Origin: Chaetorhynchus papuensis
Lineage: Eukaryota > Chordata > Aves > Passeriformes > Rhipiduridae
Reading direction: 5' to 3'
Assembly: GCA_013396525.1 (NCBI GenBank)
Contig: VWYX01000409.1
Span: forward strand, 434,001-498,000
Length of the DNA: 64,000 nt
The notes under the pieces were generated by a model. The model worked only from the letters and a program-made list of their open reading frames with translations, was not told the origin of the DNA and did no database searches. The translations under genes and the position numbers were made by a program. Positions 24,491 to 38,215 of this stretch are shown piece by piece (position 1 is the first letter of the stretch; each line of letters begins with the position of its first letter).

Positions 24491-27400
24491 GTAGTATGGC
24501 TTATACCTGCAGAGCCATGGTAGCTTTTGGAACAATAGTGGTTTGTAGTGCCATGAAGATTTAACCATGTGGCAGCAATGGAAGGCGCAAAGGTCCCTAT
24601 AAATACCTAACTTGTTCATGCTGGAATGGCTGCTTAAGTTATTCAGAGAAGTCACTCTACCTGTACACACATTATTCTAAAACATTAACATTTTATGTCT
24701 ATTTTTTCGAGGCCTTTGTGGTTGCTTTTGTTGCTCAGTGGTGACAAAAGTGGTAAGATAACCTTATTGTTCCCTGAAACCTTGACCACTAGATGCAGGT
24801 TTGATTGCTTCATGTAATTTTAAAGTTCCGAACTGTGTTGCATTTGATTAGCATACAAATAAAGCATTTAATATTTAATTGCTCCCCTGAGATTTTAGGT
24901 ACTTCATGTAACTAAATATAAATAAGTTTTAATCATCATTTTCTAAGTTTAATTGTAATGCAGAAATTATTAGCACTTGTGGGAAAGTAGACATTATTGG
25001 GATGAAAAGGAAAACTGAAGCCGGGAGAGTATAGCTGTTCATTTTTTAAACATTAATTCTATGGTACCTTCGACATACATCTTCAATGATTCTATTATTA
25101 AAATGGAACATTTTTCCTATTAAATTCAAGGTTGTTTATGAACCCAAGGCTTCATGTTGACCTGTTTTGCACCGTTTAACAGCATCCCTAATACTTCTCT
25201 GTTTGTTTCCATAATCTGGAAGCAGATTCATCCTATTTCTGGCTTATTCCCATATTCCTGTTTATTTTTATCTTCATCAATTACCTGGTGTGAATTACTT
25301 CCGGTGGCATAACTGCGTATGGCTGTCTTGTTGGGTCTCATCTCTCTGAAATAAAAGCATTCAGCTTTTAATTTCTTCATTATGCAAATTCATAATAATA
25401 GATACTCAGTTTCCTTTTATACAGAAAAGAATATATATATATGTATATCCAACAAAAAGCTTAGTAAAAATTAAACCCACAGAAGTCCATTTCAAATGTT
25501 TTAAAATACTGTTATATAGAATATTGTGTGTAAAGGCAGGTGAAGTGCCTGCCTTACCGGTACTACTGGGATCTCTAAAATCATTCTTTTTTAATTCCTT
25601 CTATGAGTCAGGGTAATACATTGCTCCTGAGCCTCACTTTAGTTTAGAGGAACTGAGTCTCAGATAGAGAGAACACTTTGCCAAAACGCACGTGAAGTCA
25701 TTTGTTGAATGGCAGGGATTTAAATCTGATTTTTCCATGCTTATTCCATGGAAAAACCTGCCTCTCAAAGGGTGCCACCAGCATGATGTCCTGGAGGACA
25801 CCTTCCCAGCCCCTGGGCCTTACGTGTTGCTGTGAGCAGACTAAGCACAGCAAGCACACGGTTCTATGATTTTGCTCGACCACGAGATGCAAAAAACCCC
25901 TTTCCACCTTAAGTATCAAAATGGATGTTGAAGGCACAGCCCCCCTGCTGCCTCCCTGGCCCAGGTGATGGGAGCAGGGCTTTGATGAGAGGCTGCTCCC
26001 AGCAAGGGGGACTCTGTGATTATGCTCTGCCCAGCGCCGCGGGCTCGCTGCTGCCGCTGGCGCCAGACCCAGACATGCTGGTGTCAGAGAGGAGCTGTCA
26101 CAGTGGGCTCTGAATTCATGAATCTCACCTCCATGGGAGGAGGAGCAGCCTGCTAAAGCTTTCCAGAAGGCAAGGAAGGCTAAAAACTCTGCTTCTCACA
26201 GCTAAAGGATTCCTAGCTGCTTCTTTAACTTGCCTGTGTGTCTCCTCTGGTAGCCAGAGTCTTGTAAACTGGGGCTGGGATCTGACAGCCCACTTCCAAA
26301 TCAACAGAAGCACTTAATCATGTCTTAAGTCAATTTGTTGCGTGCTTGCATGTCTTACTGAATTGAGGGCCATAACACCCTTGAAATATCCCCACTTGGC
26401 TTCACAGCTCTCAGAAACCATCTCTGGTTTTCAGCTGAATGCAGTGTCCACTGCTTGTATGTCGGGAACACTATTGTTAGAGCTGTTGGTTAGATAGTCA
26501 TATCCAAAATTTCATTGACTGACAAAAGCTTCTGCATCAAAGAGGGTGTCATAGTGATCAAAATCATGTTTTTGAAGGGCATCTTTATTTTTAATCAGTT
26601 TCAGCATTTCAGAATACTTCAGAGAGAAACATCATGTCCCTTACATGGCTGTAATGCAAAGGCAACAGACTTTTTAGGAAGGAAGGGAAGATGGAAAGAA
26701 GTAAAGAAAAGTTGCTCAGCAGTGGCATTTGGGAGAGTTGTGTTAATTCCAGATTTGTTTAGAACATTGTTTTCTACTTTCACAATTTGTCTTCTTGACT
26801 TCCTAAAGAGAGGACTAAGTTTTTAGAGGTCTTTTAAAAGGAAATGTCATTTAATGAACCACTTCAGTTAAGTAAGAGTGGATGCTAGGTCATGCAGGCT
26901 AATGAGACAATTTAAGGTGAAGGGTTTATATGGCAAATCTCATGCAGTTAAAACAGAATAAGAACTGAGTAGGGAAAAAAGGGAAAATTACTTGTTGGAT
27001 AGATCACATGATCACATGGATGAGCAGAATATTTCTAGATTTTTCTTAGGCTCATAATGCTTCAAGAACTTCTTTTCAGACCCATGTCTAGGTGGAAACA
27101 AATTTTAACCACTGCAGTACTGAGATGCTGTCCTTTTAAGAGCTGTAGAGCATCATGGGCTTTCTGCTCAGCTTTAGATCAAGAATTTATAAGGCCAAAA
27201 CTCTATTTGATGGGCAGCACGTTGATTTACACAGTGTCCTGGTACACTTTCTGGACAGAATGAATGTGCTATAAGAACCACAACAATGTAATAGGGTAGA
27301 CCAGAAATATCCATCATTTGACTAGGAGATGATATTTGCCTGGTTTTTCTTCTCAATTTTGAATTAATTTTGTTGTTGATCTGAGAGCCATGAAACTCAA

Positions 27401-28350
27401 TAAGCTGTAAATCTTAAGAAAAGCCCTTTAAACAGCAATTAATTGCTCTGTGAATATCCTCCAGACGTTTTTCCCCAGCATTTCTGTCTTACCCTAAGTT
27501 TTAAAAAGACCTTTAGTAATGTACTAAATTTTGACTGTCCACGTGTTGCAGCCACCACTGCAAGGAGAGCTGTAAAATAAATGGTGAAATGGCAGCATAA
27601 TTTTCTATTTTTTTCTTGAAATTTGTATTATTTTTGAGATGTTTGGTTGGGATTTTTTTTAATGGAAGGCCTTGAACTGCCTAATTATTTTTTTTACAGA
27701 CAGCGTATCATTTGAAACTATTGACGTATTTTGCAGGATTTTTCTGATTTTTAAAGTTCTCCTTAAGAACACCACTGATATTTATTTCCCCAGTGTTAGG
27801 CTTTCTACAGCTTTCCAGCATCTGGAACTAGCCCAGGCTGCCATTAAATTGGGTCTGCCATCTTCAAACAGCACGAGCACAATCAGCATTTAGTAAAATA
27901 AACATGGCCCCATTATTTCTTAATGCCTTGCTTAACAACTTTAAGATTAGACCACATCTCCCATGCTCCCAGTAGGCAGCACTTTAGCAGTGAGTAATAT
28001 TTCTGTCTGCCGTAGTCAAGTAATCCCAAATGTAAGTAATTTACAGGCTGGCATTAGGGACTGTTACAAGAGACATATTGTAGCATGTCACTGAAAATCA
28101 GCCTGCCTCGGCACATTTCATCAACAGCCAGATGGAGGCTTTTATCACATTTATTTAATCTGAAATATACATAGTAATTACAGTGGACCTCTGGTTTCTC
28201 AGTCCTCGTTGCTGTCTCAGGAGAAGGTAGGAAATGAATCTGTCAGTTGCTCACTGGTGGGGATGTGACCCCCTCGGTAGAATCGGGGTGTGTTGCAGCT
28301 AGTGACAGTGGAGATCATGCTGCTGGAAATTAATGCATGTTGCCAAGTTT

Positions 28351-28373
28351 AAAAAAAAAAAAAAAAAAAAAAA
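28351..28373 (+). repeat. Poly(A) run, 23 bp
   Basis: This is an uninterrupted A run. No retroposed gene was recognised immediately upstream, so I do not call it a processed-pseudogene tail. Confidence 0.95.
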
Positions 28374-29485
28374 GAAAATAAGCCCATAAACCAAAGACTG
28401 TGTAACTTTATTTTTTTATGAATACAGAAAGCCTTTAGGAAAGCAAAGATCAACGTTATTCTTAGCAAGCCCATTACCAATCGATGGCTTTAAGAGCAAA
28501 CAATCTCTTACTAGTAGCTGGATGGTATTTAACTTAAAGGCATCTGAAAACAACAGTCTTAATGTTCCCAGAGGAGGATTTGGTTAAGATATTGAATTCC
28601 ATCAAGCATGTCATTATTAAAAGGGGAAAACATTGTTGTTTCCATTAGTACAGGGCTGGCATAAAGAATGGACAGCATTCAATTAAACCACAGGCAAAAA
28701 TTCAAACAAATTGAAGGTAGATTTTTCTCTTGGACAAAGAACTTCACAAATGGATGTTGCCGTTGTCACAAAGAATTTACATAAGATTTTGTGCCCTAAT
28801 TAGGGCAGCTGTAGAAGATGCCTCACACATTAACGGTGGTGCTGAACTTATCAATAATTTACTCCTCATTCCTGTTACTCTGTGCATTACAAGAGGCTAT
28901 CTCTGCTAATGTCTCTCACATCTCTCTCTCTCTGAGATGAGCTGGACCAGTCGACATCCTCTTTTGGATCAGTTACTACCCTAACCACAAGCATGCCTGG
29001 CTGATCTTCTGGCGATACATTGACAGATAGAATATACTATTAACTGCCAAAGAGGCTCTTCTCTTTCAGTTACTCATACTGAATAGTCCCATGACAGATT
29101 AAATTGCTGTTCAGCCTGAATAAGGTGTCAGATTCTGGCTGTATGTAGCTGGTTTACTGGGGGGTGTTTTGATGTCATTATAAGCTTATAATTACTCTAA
29201 TCTGATTTGGTAAGAAAAAATTAGCATGACAAGCCTAAAGAATTCATTTGAACAATAGGTTTTCTTCCACCACAGAACTAAGGTTTAATTAGAGATGTTC
29301 TTCAATTAAATTAAATCTGCCCTTCTTGGTTTTAAGCCTCTCATGAACATATTCAGTACAACATAGCTTGTCCAACTGTGAATCTGTTGCTGGCTCTCTG
29401 ATCTTTACCCAGCTCTACCTGTTTTCAACTAACTTTATGTGTGTGGCTCTGCCTTACTGGTGAGAAAACCTCTTCCTCCCCAGCT

Positions 29486-29985
29486 NNNNNNNNNNNNNNN
29501 NNNNNNNNNNNNNNNNNNNNNNNNNNNNNNNNNNNNNNNNNNNNNNNNNNNNNNNNNNNNNNNNNNNNNNNNNNNNNNNNNNNNNNNNNNNNNNNNNNNN
29601 NNNNNNNNNNNNNNNNNNNNNNNNNNNNNNNNNNNNNNNNNNNNNNNNNNNNNNNNNNNNNNNNNNNNNNNNNNNNNNNNNNNNNNNNNNNNNNNNNNNN
29701 NNNNNNNNNNNNNNNNNNNNNNNNNNNNNNNNNNNNNNNNNNNNNNNNNNNNNNNNNNNNNNNNNNNNNNNNNNNNNNNNNNNNNNNNNNNNNNNNNNNN
29801 NNNNNNNNNNNNNNNNNNNNNNNNNNNNNNNNNNNNNNNNNNNNNNNNNNNNNNNNNNNNNNNNNNNNNNNNNNNNNNNNNNNNNNNNNNNNNNNNNNNN
29901 NNNNNNNNNNNNNNNNNNNNNNNNNNNNNNNNNNNNNNNNNNNNNNNNNNNNNNNNNNNNNNNNNNNNNNNNNNNNNNNNNNNNN
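29486..29985. other. Assembly gap (500 N)
   Basis: There are exactly 500 N, a round number often used as a placeholder for a gap of unknown size. The flanks are unique intronic sequence, somewhat GC-richer than the surroundings on the right side. ORFs that cross it are not real. Confidence 0.99.
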
Positions 29986-32900
29986 CTGCCATCGGGAACA
30001 GCTTTGTCTCTCTCTCCACTGATCCTCCCCATCCATTTGTTTCATGCCACGCTCAGCCAACTCCACAGAGCACAGGTGCCACGCTCCCTTCCCACACGGT
30101 CCTGGTCATGTTTTCTCCAGCAAATCAAAGTCTGTGGGAAGCGACCAAAAGCCACAGATTAAAGGCACTCTAAGAAAGGGAGAAGAAACTGGCATCTCCA
30201 GTTTCTGTATTAATGAGGCAATGGTTTAATATTTATATAGATAATTAACTTCTGGTGACAGGAAAAGGAGTTGTGCGCACACCTACTCCATCTGGTCTCT
30301 GGCCTTTTTTGACAAAGAAAAGCAAGAGCAGGGGTCTTCCTATGTTAATTGACGGAAAGTCATCAAAAGAAAGATGGCACTTATGAAATGTGTCTTTTCT
30401 CCCAAAGTAGGAAGTCATGAATCTCATTTTTCTAGGTAGAGATGGGTTCTTCTTTTTTCTTTTTTTTTTTTTTTAAGTGTCTAGTAGGTAGATGTTTCCA
30501 AAGTTCAGTCTTTTTTTTACTGCAGTGAAGGGACTGAGCATTCCGGAACTTCACAAGAAAATGAAAATTAAAATGCTGGAACAGTTGACTCATTCAACTT
30601 AACAGGGAAATTCTCATGTCATCTGTGCCAGTTGTCTCTTTCCCTACAGCCTTCTGTTTCAGTAGACAGAAGTTATAGCTGGATGGGCTGCAAGTATTTC
30701 TTCAAACCCAGAATTGACTTAATTATCCTCTACAGAAAATAAGATGAAGGCAAAAAGTTGCAGATCTCAGTTCTTTTTTTCCTAAGACAAAGTCTGAAGC
30801 AATTAATGAGTTTATTGACAGCCAAAAATATAATGTTGTCAATAAGAAAGGTCTTTTATGTGCTCTAATTAGAGGAACTGTTCCCTTCAGGAAACTGGAG
30901 CTTTTAAAGCAGCATTAAGGAAAAAAAAAAGAAAGGATAAAAAAAGAAATCTTAAAAAAAATAATGTGTCAATGACACAGGCACAAAATATGGAACGAGG
31001 TTCTAAGGACCCAGAAAAATATTGTTAAACTTTTCATCTTAACGTTGTAGGTATACAGCTCTCTTCTAAGCATTTAAAAAAAAATACGTTTACAAAATAA
31101 ATAGGTGTGGGTAATGCTTTTATTCACTTTAACAAGAGCTACCTCCTCACAAATACACATCAGAATACATTTGCATTTTTCTCTCTGCTGAAAGAAGTCT
31201 TGGCTTCATGAGAACAACACGAGTTCTTCAAAAGGAGCTGTCATTTCAGCTGCTGAAACATTAGTGTGGGACTTCTATCCTTCTGGGATGTAGGCTCTTC
31301 TTAATATTAATGTATATAAAATTCAGTACTGTGGAAAAAAAAACCACTTAGAGGCAAAATGGGCCAAATGTGCTACTGCAGTAGCACAGGAAGAAAAGGC
31401 TATCAATTCTTTTGAAGGTTTAGAAGTGTTTTTTTCTGCCTGTCTTCGCTATGGTTGATGATGTTCTACTATTAAAATAGCAGTTTATATGTGCTGTATA
31501 TTAGTACACTGTTTTGTTCTTCTTTGCTTCAGGCACTGAAGGATAAAGAAGCTTGTCACATATTTTAAGTTCGGAATTGCTTAATAACAAAACACATTTT
31601 CAAAGAATTTCGCAACCAGCCCCTTTGGGCAGCTACTCTTTGCAATTTAAATGAAGGTGCAGAAAGTTTCTTTCCCCCCTTAACAATAGTTTCACAAGTT
31701 TGGTGTACGTGTATTTTAGTGGTTAGTAGTATATTACAAAAAGAGATTAAAAATACCTGTTTCAGCCTTCCAGGCCAGGCAAGGGAAATTGAACTGTGGG
31801 GTGCCCAAATTAAGATGCTAAAATGGGTAAATTCTACTTACCAGCATTTATCACAGACAGCACTACTGCCACTTTTCCTGAGGCAAATACCTTGTTAGCT
31901 ATCACTTCAGTCTAACCTTCTATCCATATTGTGAGACAAGCCCCACTTTAGTCTTTCTTCCTACTGATGAAAGATCACCACTGAGGTTCTGGTTTGAGTT
32001 TTTTTGTTTTTTGTTTCTGGTTTTTTTGTGGTTGGGGTTTTTAATCTTGTTTGTTTTGATTTGTTTTAAGTTCTATTTTTTTTTCCCCAAACTTGCATTG
32101 TTGGGACAATTAAATATTTTATGAACTCTATGGCTAAATCTTGGAAATGACATTAGTCTGAATACATTTTAAAACCCAAGTTTGTGCCATAAGCAGCAGA
32201 AAGAAATTTTCTCTGCTTCCCATGAGATTGTGCCTCGTGGCTTTTTAACTGAATTATAGAAATACTGCAGTGTGAGCTGACCGGGTTATGAGACAAGAAG
32301 GAAGAGAAGCACAAAGGGTGGGTTTTGGAAAAAGGAGAAAAAAGTGAGGTGGCAAGGGCTCAGAGGTTATAAATGCCACCTAACCATGTGAAAAGCTTCA
32401 GAAAGGATCTGTGCCATACTGGACACCAAAGTGTTTGCAGTGGAGAGAAACATCTGATGAAAAATTGAGTCTTGGGCAGAGATTTTGACGGAAGCTTTTG
32501 TCTCTATTGGGGCTTTTATAAAGGCATCCTTCCTACACGTTCTCTGGTATTTAATAATCTCTGAGCTCCTGCTGCAACCCATCCTCTCAGGTTAGTTATA
32601 AGAAAACAAGAATCTTAAGTTCTTTACTGTCTCTTAAAACTTGTTGCAATGGATCCACAGGTCATAAGTAATTTGAACAGAGTGAAAAAGCATAATCCCA
32701 CAAAGCTCTCTCTCCTTGGGAAATTAAGCTGATATGAAGAAAAAAAAAAATCATTGGGGAATATTTCTAATGTAACTTACATTCACTGATGGACTTCAGA
32801 AAAACCTCAAAACCTCTGTACTTTTTTGCAGTTTGCTCTCTGCTGGTTAGGACACTTCAAAGCAGTGCAGGTTGAGATGTCTCTTGGTCTGGGGTTCCTT

Positions 32901-35900
32901 GTTAGATTTTCTCCAGAAACTTGCACAGTCTCCCACCACTCATTTTCACCCTCATCTGCACCAATTCAACAGCCTTTTAAATAAGACAGAGCTAGTTATT
33001 TACTTTTTGTATTTTGGGGATTTTCCCACTCTAAAATGCACATTGCTTTGCTGATCCGATTTGAGCAAAGCCCTTAAAACAGTTGCTTTTGCAAAAGTGT
33101 GAAATGTTGGTGAGTTGTACTGGGGGTTATAACAAGTCCCTGAATATGGGGAAAGAATCAGGAGTCATTTGAAGAGATTTTTCTGCCATATAAATTGTAA
33201 CATGGAGCCATGCCCCAGGATCCCTTATTGGAGCAATTCTACTTTGCCACAGCATTTGACTATTTGTGAAATCAGTAAAAGTGACTGTAGGCTGGTGGTT
33301 TCAGTACTTCTGTGAGAAATGGGACATCCCTTTCTTTTCCCAGCCTTGAGGAACAGCAATTTATGAATAATACATACACTTAATAACTCTTCATTTTGTG
33401 AATGCTATTTAAGCTCCACAGCAAATTAGGATATTTCCAATTTTTTGTATAGTAGAAATGGCCAAAACAAATTATTGTTTTGGATGCCTCAAAACCTAAG
33501 TCATCTCCTGCTCAGAGTGATTTTTTTAAAAAACTTCAGCATATGAGCCAAAAATACATGTTGATAAAGTTCTGCAGTACAGGGGGCTACTTGAGCACAT
33601 ATTCCCCAAAATATGCCATTTCAGCATTCACAAATGTGCTTGTTTTGCCTTTGCTCAGGAAAGGGTTATCTGACCCTTTCCTGCAGCCTGCACAGTCAAG
33701 TCAACTCCGCATAAATAAGAAGGAAACTTATGCATGAAGAAACTGAAATTAGATGAATAATTAACATACTCTTTATGCGAAAGCGTGAAAAACTATTCCA
33801 GGATTTCTCTGCTTAACTAAAGTGTGAACTCAAAATATTCTACACTGGAACTTTGTCAGCGGGTCATAAAAAGCGCATATCTACTTATTTATTAGGTCTA
33901 AGGTTTATCTGATGTGTTTAATCTTTTAACAAATGAGACATTTCTTTTCTTCTTAGTCATTTTAAGAGTGTTATTTAATTTGTGTGCTATTTCATTTAAG
34001 TGTACTCACTGTTTGTGAACAAACAGTAACAGGGAAATCCCAAAAGTTGAAAATGGGTGCATTTTCACAGCACTGGCAATCAGTGTTTTGGAGAGGCTTT
34101 CTAAATTTAGAAAAAAAAGAGAAAATAAAAGAGAATTACAAGGTTTTGTGTCATTATGTTTTTATAAGGTTTTCTTAGTTTCATCAAAGGACGAAATAAA
34201 CAGAAAAAAGAACTGATCTCTGAAGATCTAGTCTGACTGCAAAATCGTAATTTCACTGTTTCAGGCCATGACTACTTTAGCTGCCTGTGCTCATGCAGTA
34301 AAAACCAGTATTTATTACAACATTAACATTAAGCGTAATCTGTTTTTTTTTTTTAATGGAAACAGCTGGATTATGAGTATTTGTTGCACAGTTGCATACC
34401 TAAGATTTCATTTGCTGGAGTTCTGTGTATGGCAGGGTAGGATTTACTCGGTAAGGTCCATGTAGTTTATAACGTGAATCTAAGAATAATCCTAACAGTA
34501 TTCTGTTTTTTGGAAAGCAAACTGTGGAGCACTCACATGTTGCACTTTCAGGAACTTTAATGGCAGTTGCTAACTCTTGTGCCCAGAACATTTGAATGAT
34601 TGTGCATGTTCACTGTATAAATACCTAAAATACAAAAAAGCATAGTTTCCAAATCCCTGTATTTCTATCTTTCAGATGCTGCTCGGGCACATTTTGAAAT
34701 AGTAATTATTTATGCCACCATAGAAAGCCCCAGATCTATAATTCACTCCTGGGGCTTAGGTCATTTCATGAAAAGTGAAAGTATAGTGCATTACTCTGTA
34801 TGCATAATGTAGAGCGTATTTATATTTAATGCCAACATTATTTTTCTACGAGGAGACTATTCATGAGGTATGCTTCCTTTTCAGAATGTTGTGTGTGTTG
34901 TACAGATTTTCATTTTGAGATGGAAAAAAGGCTTGTTTCTCAAAAAATGTTGGCCACTTTTAAAAATCTTTCTTTATTTCCTTCGCTTCCATCTTTTCCT
35001 TTCTCTCCTTCCTTTTCTTCTTCCTTTTTAACAAAGGAATTGTTCATTAGTAATATAATAGTAATAGATTATGTATAATGTTGGGGTTTTTTTTCTGGAC
35101 AAAGTTCTCTAGCAATACCAACCAATATAATCTGGCTTCGATAGCAAGGTTGAGATTAGAGAAAAAAATACACTAGTAATTTTGCAGTCCAATGAATACC
35201 TACATTAATTTTGATGTTAAAAAAATTCAGCCTGTAGCAATATTAGAATCTCATTAATCCACACTAATAGGTGGAAACCTTGTATTTAGGCTGGCTTTAG
35301 GTCACTTCATGTAGTCATATCAGGTATGTCAGAGGAGGAGTGAGTCTCTCTGTGTAGGAAATCACCTGAGGATAAAAACACAGAGACACATTTATCTCAG
35401 TGTATTGTGAGGATTTTTACCTGTAATGTTTATTAAAGCTCACAGAGGACACATGTTGTAAGCCTGGGCTTGAGCTAAGGCTGCGCACTTCAATCAGCTT
35501 TTCAAAAATTCCTCTAGATAAAGTTCTGTGCTAACCCTTCTCTGGATTATACTCTGCATCAGGAAGTATATCATCCCTTAAAATATCTCCTTTTATTCTT
35601 CAGTGTTACTGGCAGCACACCAGCAGGAGCCAGTTTTTAGTGGGAAAACACGTTCGTGCTGCTTCTGTCCCACTGCATCTCCTGCAGGTCACTCACAGGG
35701 CCGGGGGACATGGGTGGTCCTCGGAGTCCAAATGGGTCCTGCCCTTCTGCTGCAGGGAGGGCCTTTACTCAACATTGCCACAGGCACCACAAAAGGAGGA
35801 ATTTCCTAGATGGCTCAAGCAGGCTGACCTTCCTGCAGCAAGCTGTCACCTTCCATCTTCTCAAGCGAGCAGCCACCTCGTTGCTCCACTTGGAAAACAA

Positions 35901-36473
35901 AGCCCCTGCAAGGCAAGGCAGAGGAAGGCTGAATGCTCCAAGCTCTTGCTTTGGGCAGGCAGTGCTTCAGCAGTCTTGCTGTCCCCTGTTAAGTCTGCTG
36001 ATGCGCAGGATTTGGGGTCAGATTTAATGACCAAAATTGAGCCAGTGCCCCGCTGGACTGATTATGTGTACTCAGCGTGGTGCCACCACCAGCAGCACCG
36101 TGCCAGGAGGATGTGGAGGTGGAAGAGGATGCAGGATAGCTGACTTTATAAAATGTTTCCAGCTTTTTTGAGGCCTATTAGCTACTATTTGCCATCATGT
36201 CCACAGAAGTGCTATGACCGCGTTCCCCAAAGTCCTCATGGCAGCCAGAAGAGAAAGGTGTGGGAGCTCAGAAAACCAGCAATAAGTGCCAAAGTCATGC
36301 CTGATAGTTCTAGTGACTGTTAAGAGCAGAACTGAATCTGTAACAGTGGCCACTCCACTCAGTGCTCCAGCAAGCCTGAAAGTGTTAGTTGCAGAATGCC
36401 TCACAGTTTGCAAGAGGAGGGGAAAACAGCATTCTTTTATTTCATCTATGTAACACTGTGTTTGTAGATCTTG

Positions 36474-37300
36474 GGATCATAGAATGGCTTGAGCTGGAAG
36501 GGACCATAGAGATCATCTCATTCCATGAGCAGGGACACCTTCTACTAGTCCATGTTTCTCAGAACTCCATCCATCCTGGCCTGGAACACTTCCAGGGATG
36601 GAGCATCCACAACTTCCCTGGATGACCTGCTCCAGTGTCTCACCACCCTCACAGTGAGAAACTTCTTCCTAAAATCTTATCTAAACCTACTCTCAGTTTG
36701 CAGCCATTTTCCCTTGTCCTATCATTACATACCCTTGTAAATAGTACCTCTCCATCTTTCTTTCATCTTGCAGGCCCCGTTCAGGTACTGGAAGGCCACA
36801 GTTAGGTCACCCCAAAGCTGTCTCTTTTCCAGGCCAAATGATCCCAGTTCTCTCAGCCTTTCCTCCTAGGAGAGATGCTCCATCCCTCACATCAACTTGG
36901 TGGCCTCCTCTGGGTTCACTCCAACAGGTTCATGTCCTTCCTGTGCTGGAAACCCCAGAACTGGATGCAGTTGGGGTTCTCCAGATGGGGTTCACTCAGA
37001 AGAGTGGCTCAGAGGGGCAGAATCCCCTCCCTTGACTGCTGCCCAGGGCATATTTGGCTTTCTGGGCTGCAAGAGCACAAGGCCAGCTCGTGTCCAGCCT
37101 CTCATCCACCAGCACCTCCAAGTGCTTCTCAGCCAGGCTGCTCTGGATCAGTTCATCCCCCAGCCTGGACTGAGAGCTGGATTTGCCCTGACCTGAGTGC
37201 AGCAGCATCACCTGGCCTTGTTGCACCTCATGAGGTCCCCATACCAGATGTATCCCTCCATCTTACTGCCATACAGCAATCCTGGCCAGCAGAATGTAAT
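36474..37300 (-). mobile_element. CR1 LINE fragment, 3' end (antisense)
   Basis: On the + strand this begins GGATCATAGAATGGCTTGAG, the reverse complement of the typical avian CR1 3' tail, and continues with characteristic CR1 antisense phrases (GGAAGGGACC, CTTTCTGGGCTGCAAG, TCATCCACCAGCACC). The - strand reading frame at 36996-37226 matches the C-terminal part of CR1 ORF2 (SSLAEKHLEVLVDE, then CALAAQKAK) but lacks the rest of the protein. The copy is 5'-truncated, as is usual for CR1, and inactive. The boundary near 37300 is approximate. Confidence 0.92.
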
Positions 37301-37842
37301 TATGGTGTTAGAGAATCAACACCTCCTCAGGATAATCAGAGGCCTTTCTGTCATCTTCACAGACTTGCCCCCTTTTCTCAGCATAAATATATTTCCTGCC
37401 TTTCCCTTTTGCAAAGCAAAGAAGTTGTTTGCAAACTATTTGAAGAATATAAAGAGCTCCTGCAAGGGAAAAGCCCTTGAAGCAGTGAGAGTGGACTGTT
37501 TGCAGCATACAGTACTTGCTAATAACATCTTCAGAGAATTACTATTACTTCATAGCAGAGGCGTTTTCATTACAACAGGAACCATACCATGATCCTTAGA
37601 TTGAATTTTTACCTTCTTCTGCATTTATCTGTTGAGCCAACAGTCACAGGTTACTGGTTCATTGTAAAAAGCTCTGAAGAATTACTGACACCCAAGTAGT
37701 GCCATTTCCCATGAGTGTCTCTTTGCAACTTTTGTGATGCATCGGGCAACAGAACAGGGAAATGACCAGCACAGGATGCTGGAATCTGACAGTATTCCCA
37801 GTGCTCTGCACAGAGTTGGGAAAAGCAACCTGCTAATTCACT
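37301..37842. other. Spacer between two divergent CR1 fragments
   Basis: About 540 bp of unassigned sequence between the 5' breakpoints of the two CR1 copies. Part of it may be unrecognised CR1 body. Confidence 0.5.
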
Positions 37843-38215
37843 CTGCCATGAGAAAATGTGCAGATGACTCGAAGTTGCAAGGAAATGTCGATCTGTTGGA
37901 GGGTAGGAGGACTCTGGATGGGCTGGATCAATGGGCCAAATACAACATGAGGTTTGACAACACCAAAGTGGAAGCTGGGCCTGAGGAGGTTTAAGCTGGA
38001 CATTGGGAGGAAGTTCTTCACAGGAGGGATTGGGCATTGGGATGGGCTGGCCAGGGAGGTGGTGGAGTCACCATCCCTGGAGGTGTTTAAGAAGCGACTG
38101 GGTGTGGCACTCAGTGCCATGGTTTAGTTGATAAGGTGGTGTTACTTTGTTGGTTGGGCTTGATGATCTCAAAGATCTTTTCCATCCTAGCTGACTGTGT
38201 GATTCTGTGATGTCT
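37843..38215 (+). mobile_element. CR1 LINE fragment, 3' end (sense)
   Basis: The + strand encodes a decayed reverse-transcriptase piece (CADDSKLQGNVDLLEGRR, with the ADD catalytic signature, then LDQWAKYNMRF). It then jumps to the CR1 3' region (AAGCTGGACATTGGGAGGAA, GGCACTCAGTGCCATGG) and ends in the tail GTGTGATTCTGTGATG. The jump suggests an internal deletion. The element lies 645 bp upstream of the CADM2 transmembrane exon and faces away from the - strand CR1 at 36474-37300. Confidence 0.9.

Larger units (their letters stand above)
24491..36473. other. Intron sequence without recognised genes
   Basis: It contains a TAAT-rich block at about 24810-24985, a small CpG cluster near 26.05 kb, a poly(A) run at 28.35 kb, the 500-N gap, a T/G-rich patch at about 31999-32070 and a GC-richer block at about 35600-36140 in which all three + frames stay open for long stretches. 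No exon was recognised. Confidence 0.65.

Noticed and set aside
28351..28373. Poly(A) run as a processed-pseudogene tail
   Set aside because: No recognisable mRNA-derived sequence precedes it, and no flanking duplication was found.
29425..30173. Long ORFs of 190-244 codons on both strands
   Set aside because: Most of each is the 500-N gap; the real flanks contribute only short ends.
35640..36143. 167-codon + strand ORF (with 123- and 68-codon ORFs in the other + frames)
   Set aside because: All three frames are open in the same GC-richer block, which points to low stop-codon frequency rather than coding. No domain, no ATG at the nominal start, and no splice context fitting CADM2.
36875..37592. 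+ strand ORFs of 201 and 131 codons
   Set aside because: The first is the antisense of a CR1 fragment; the second begins in the same CR1 and runs into unassigned spacer. No separate protein.
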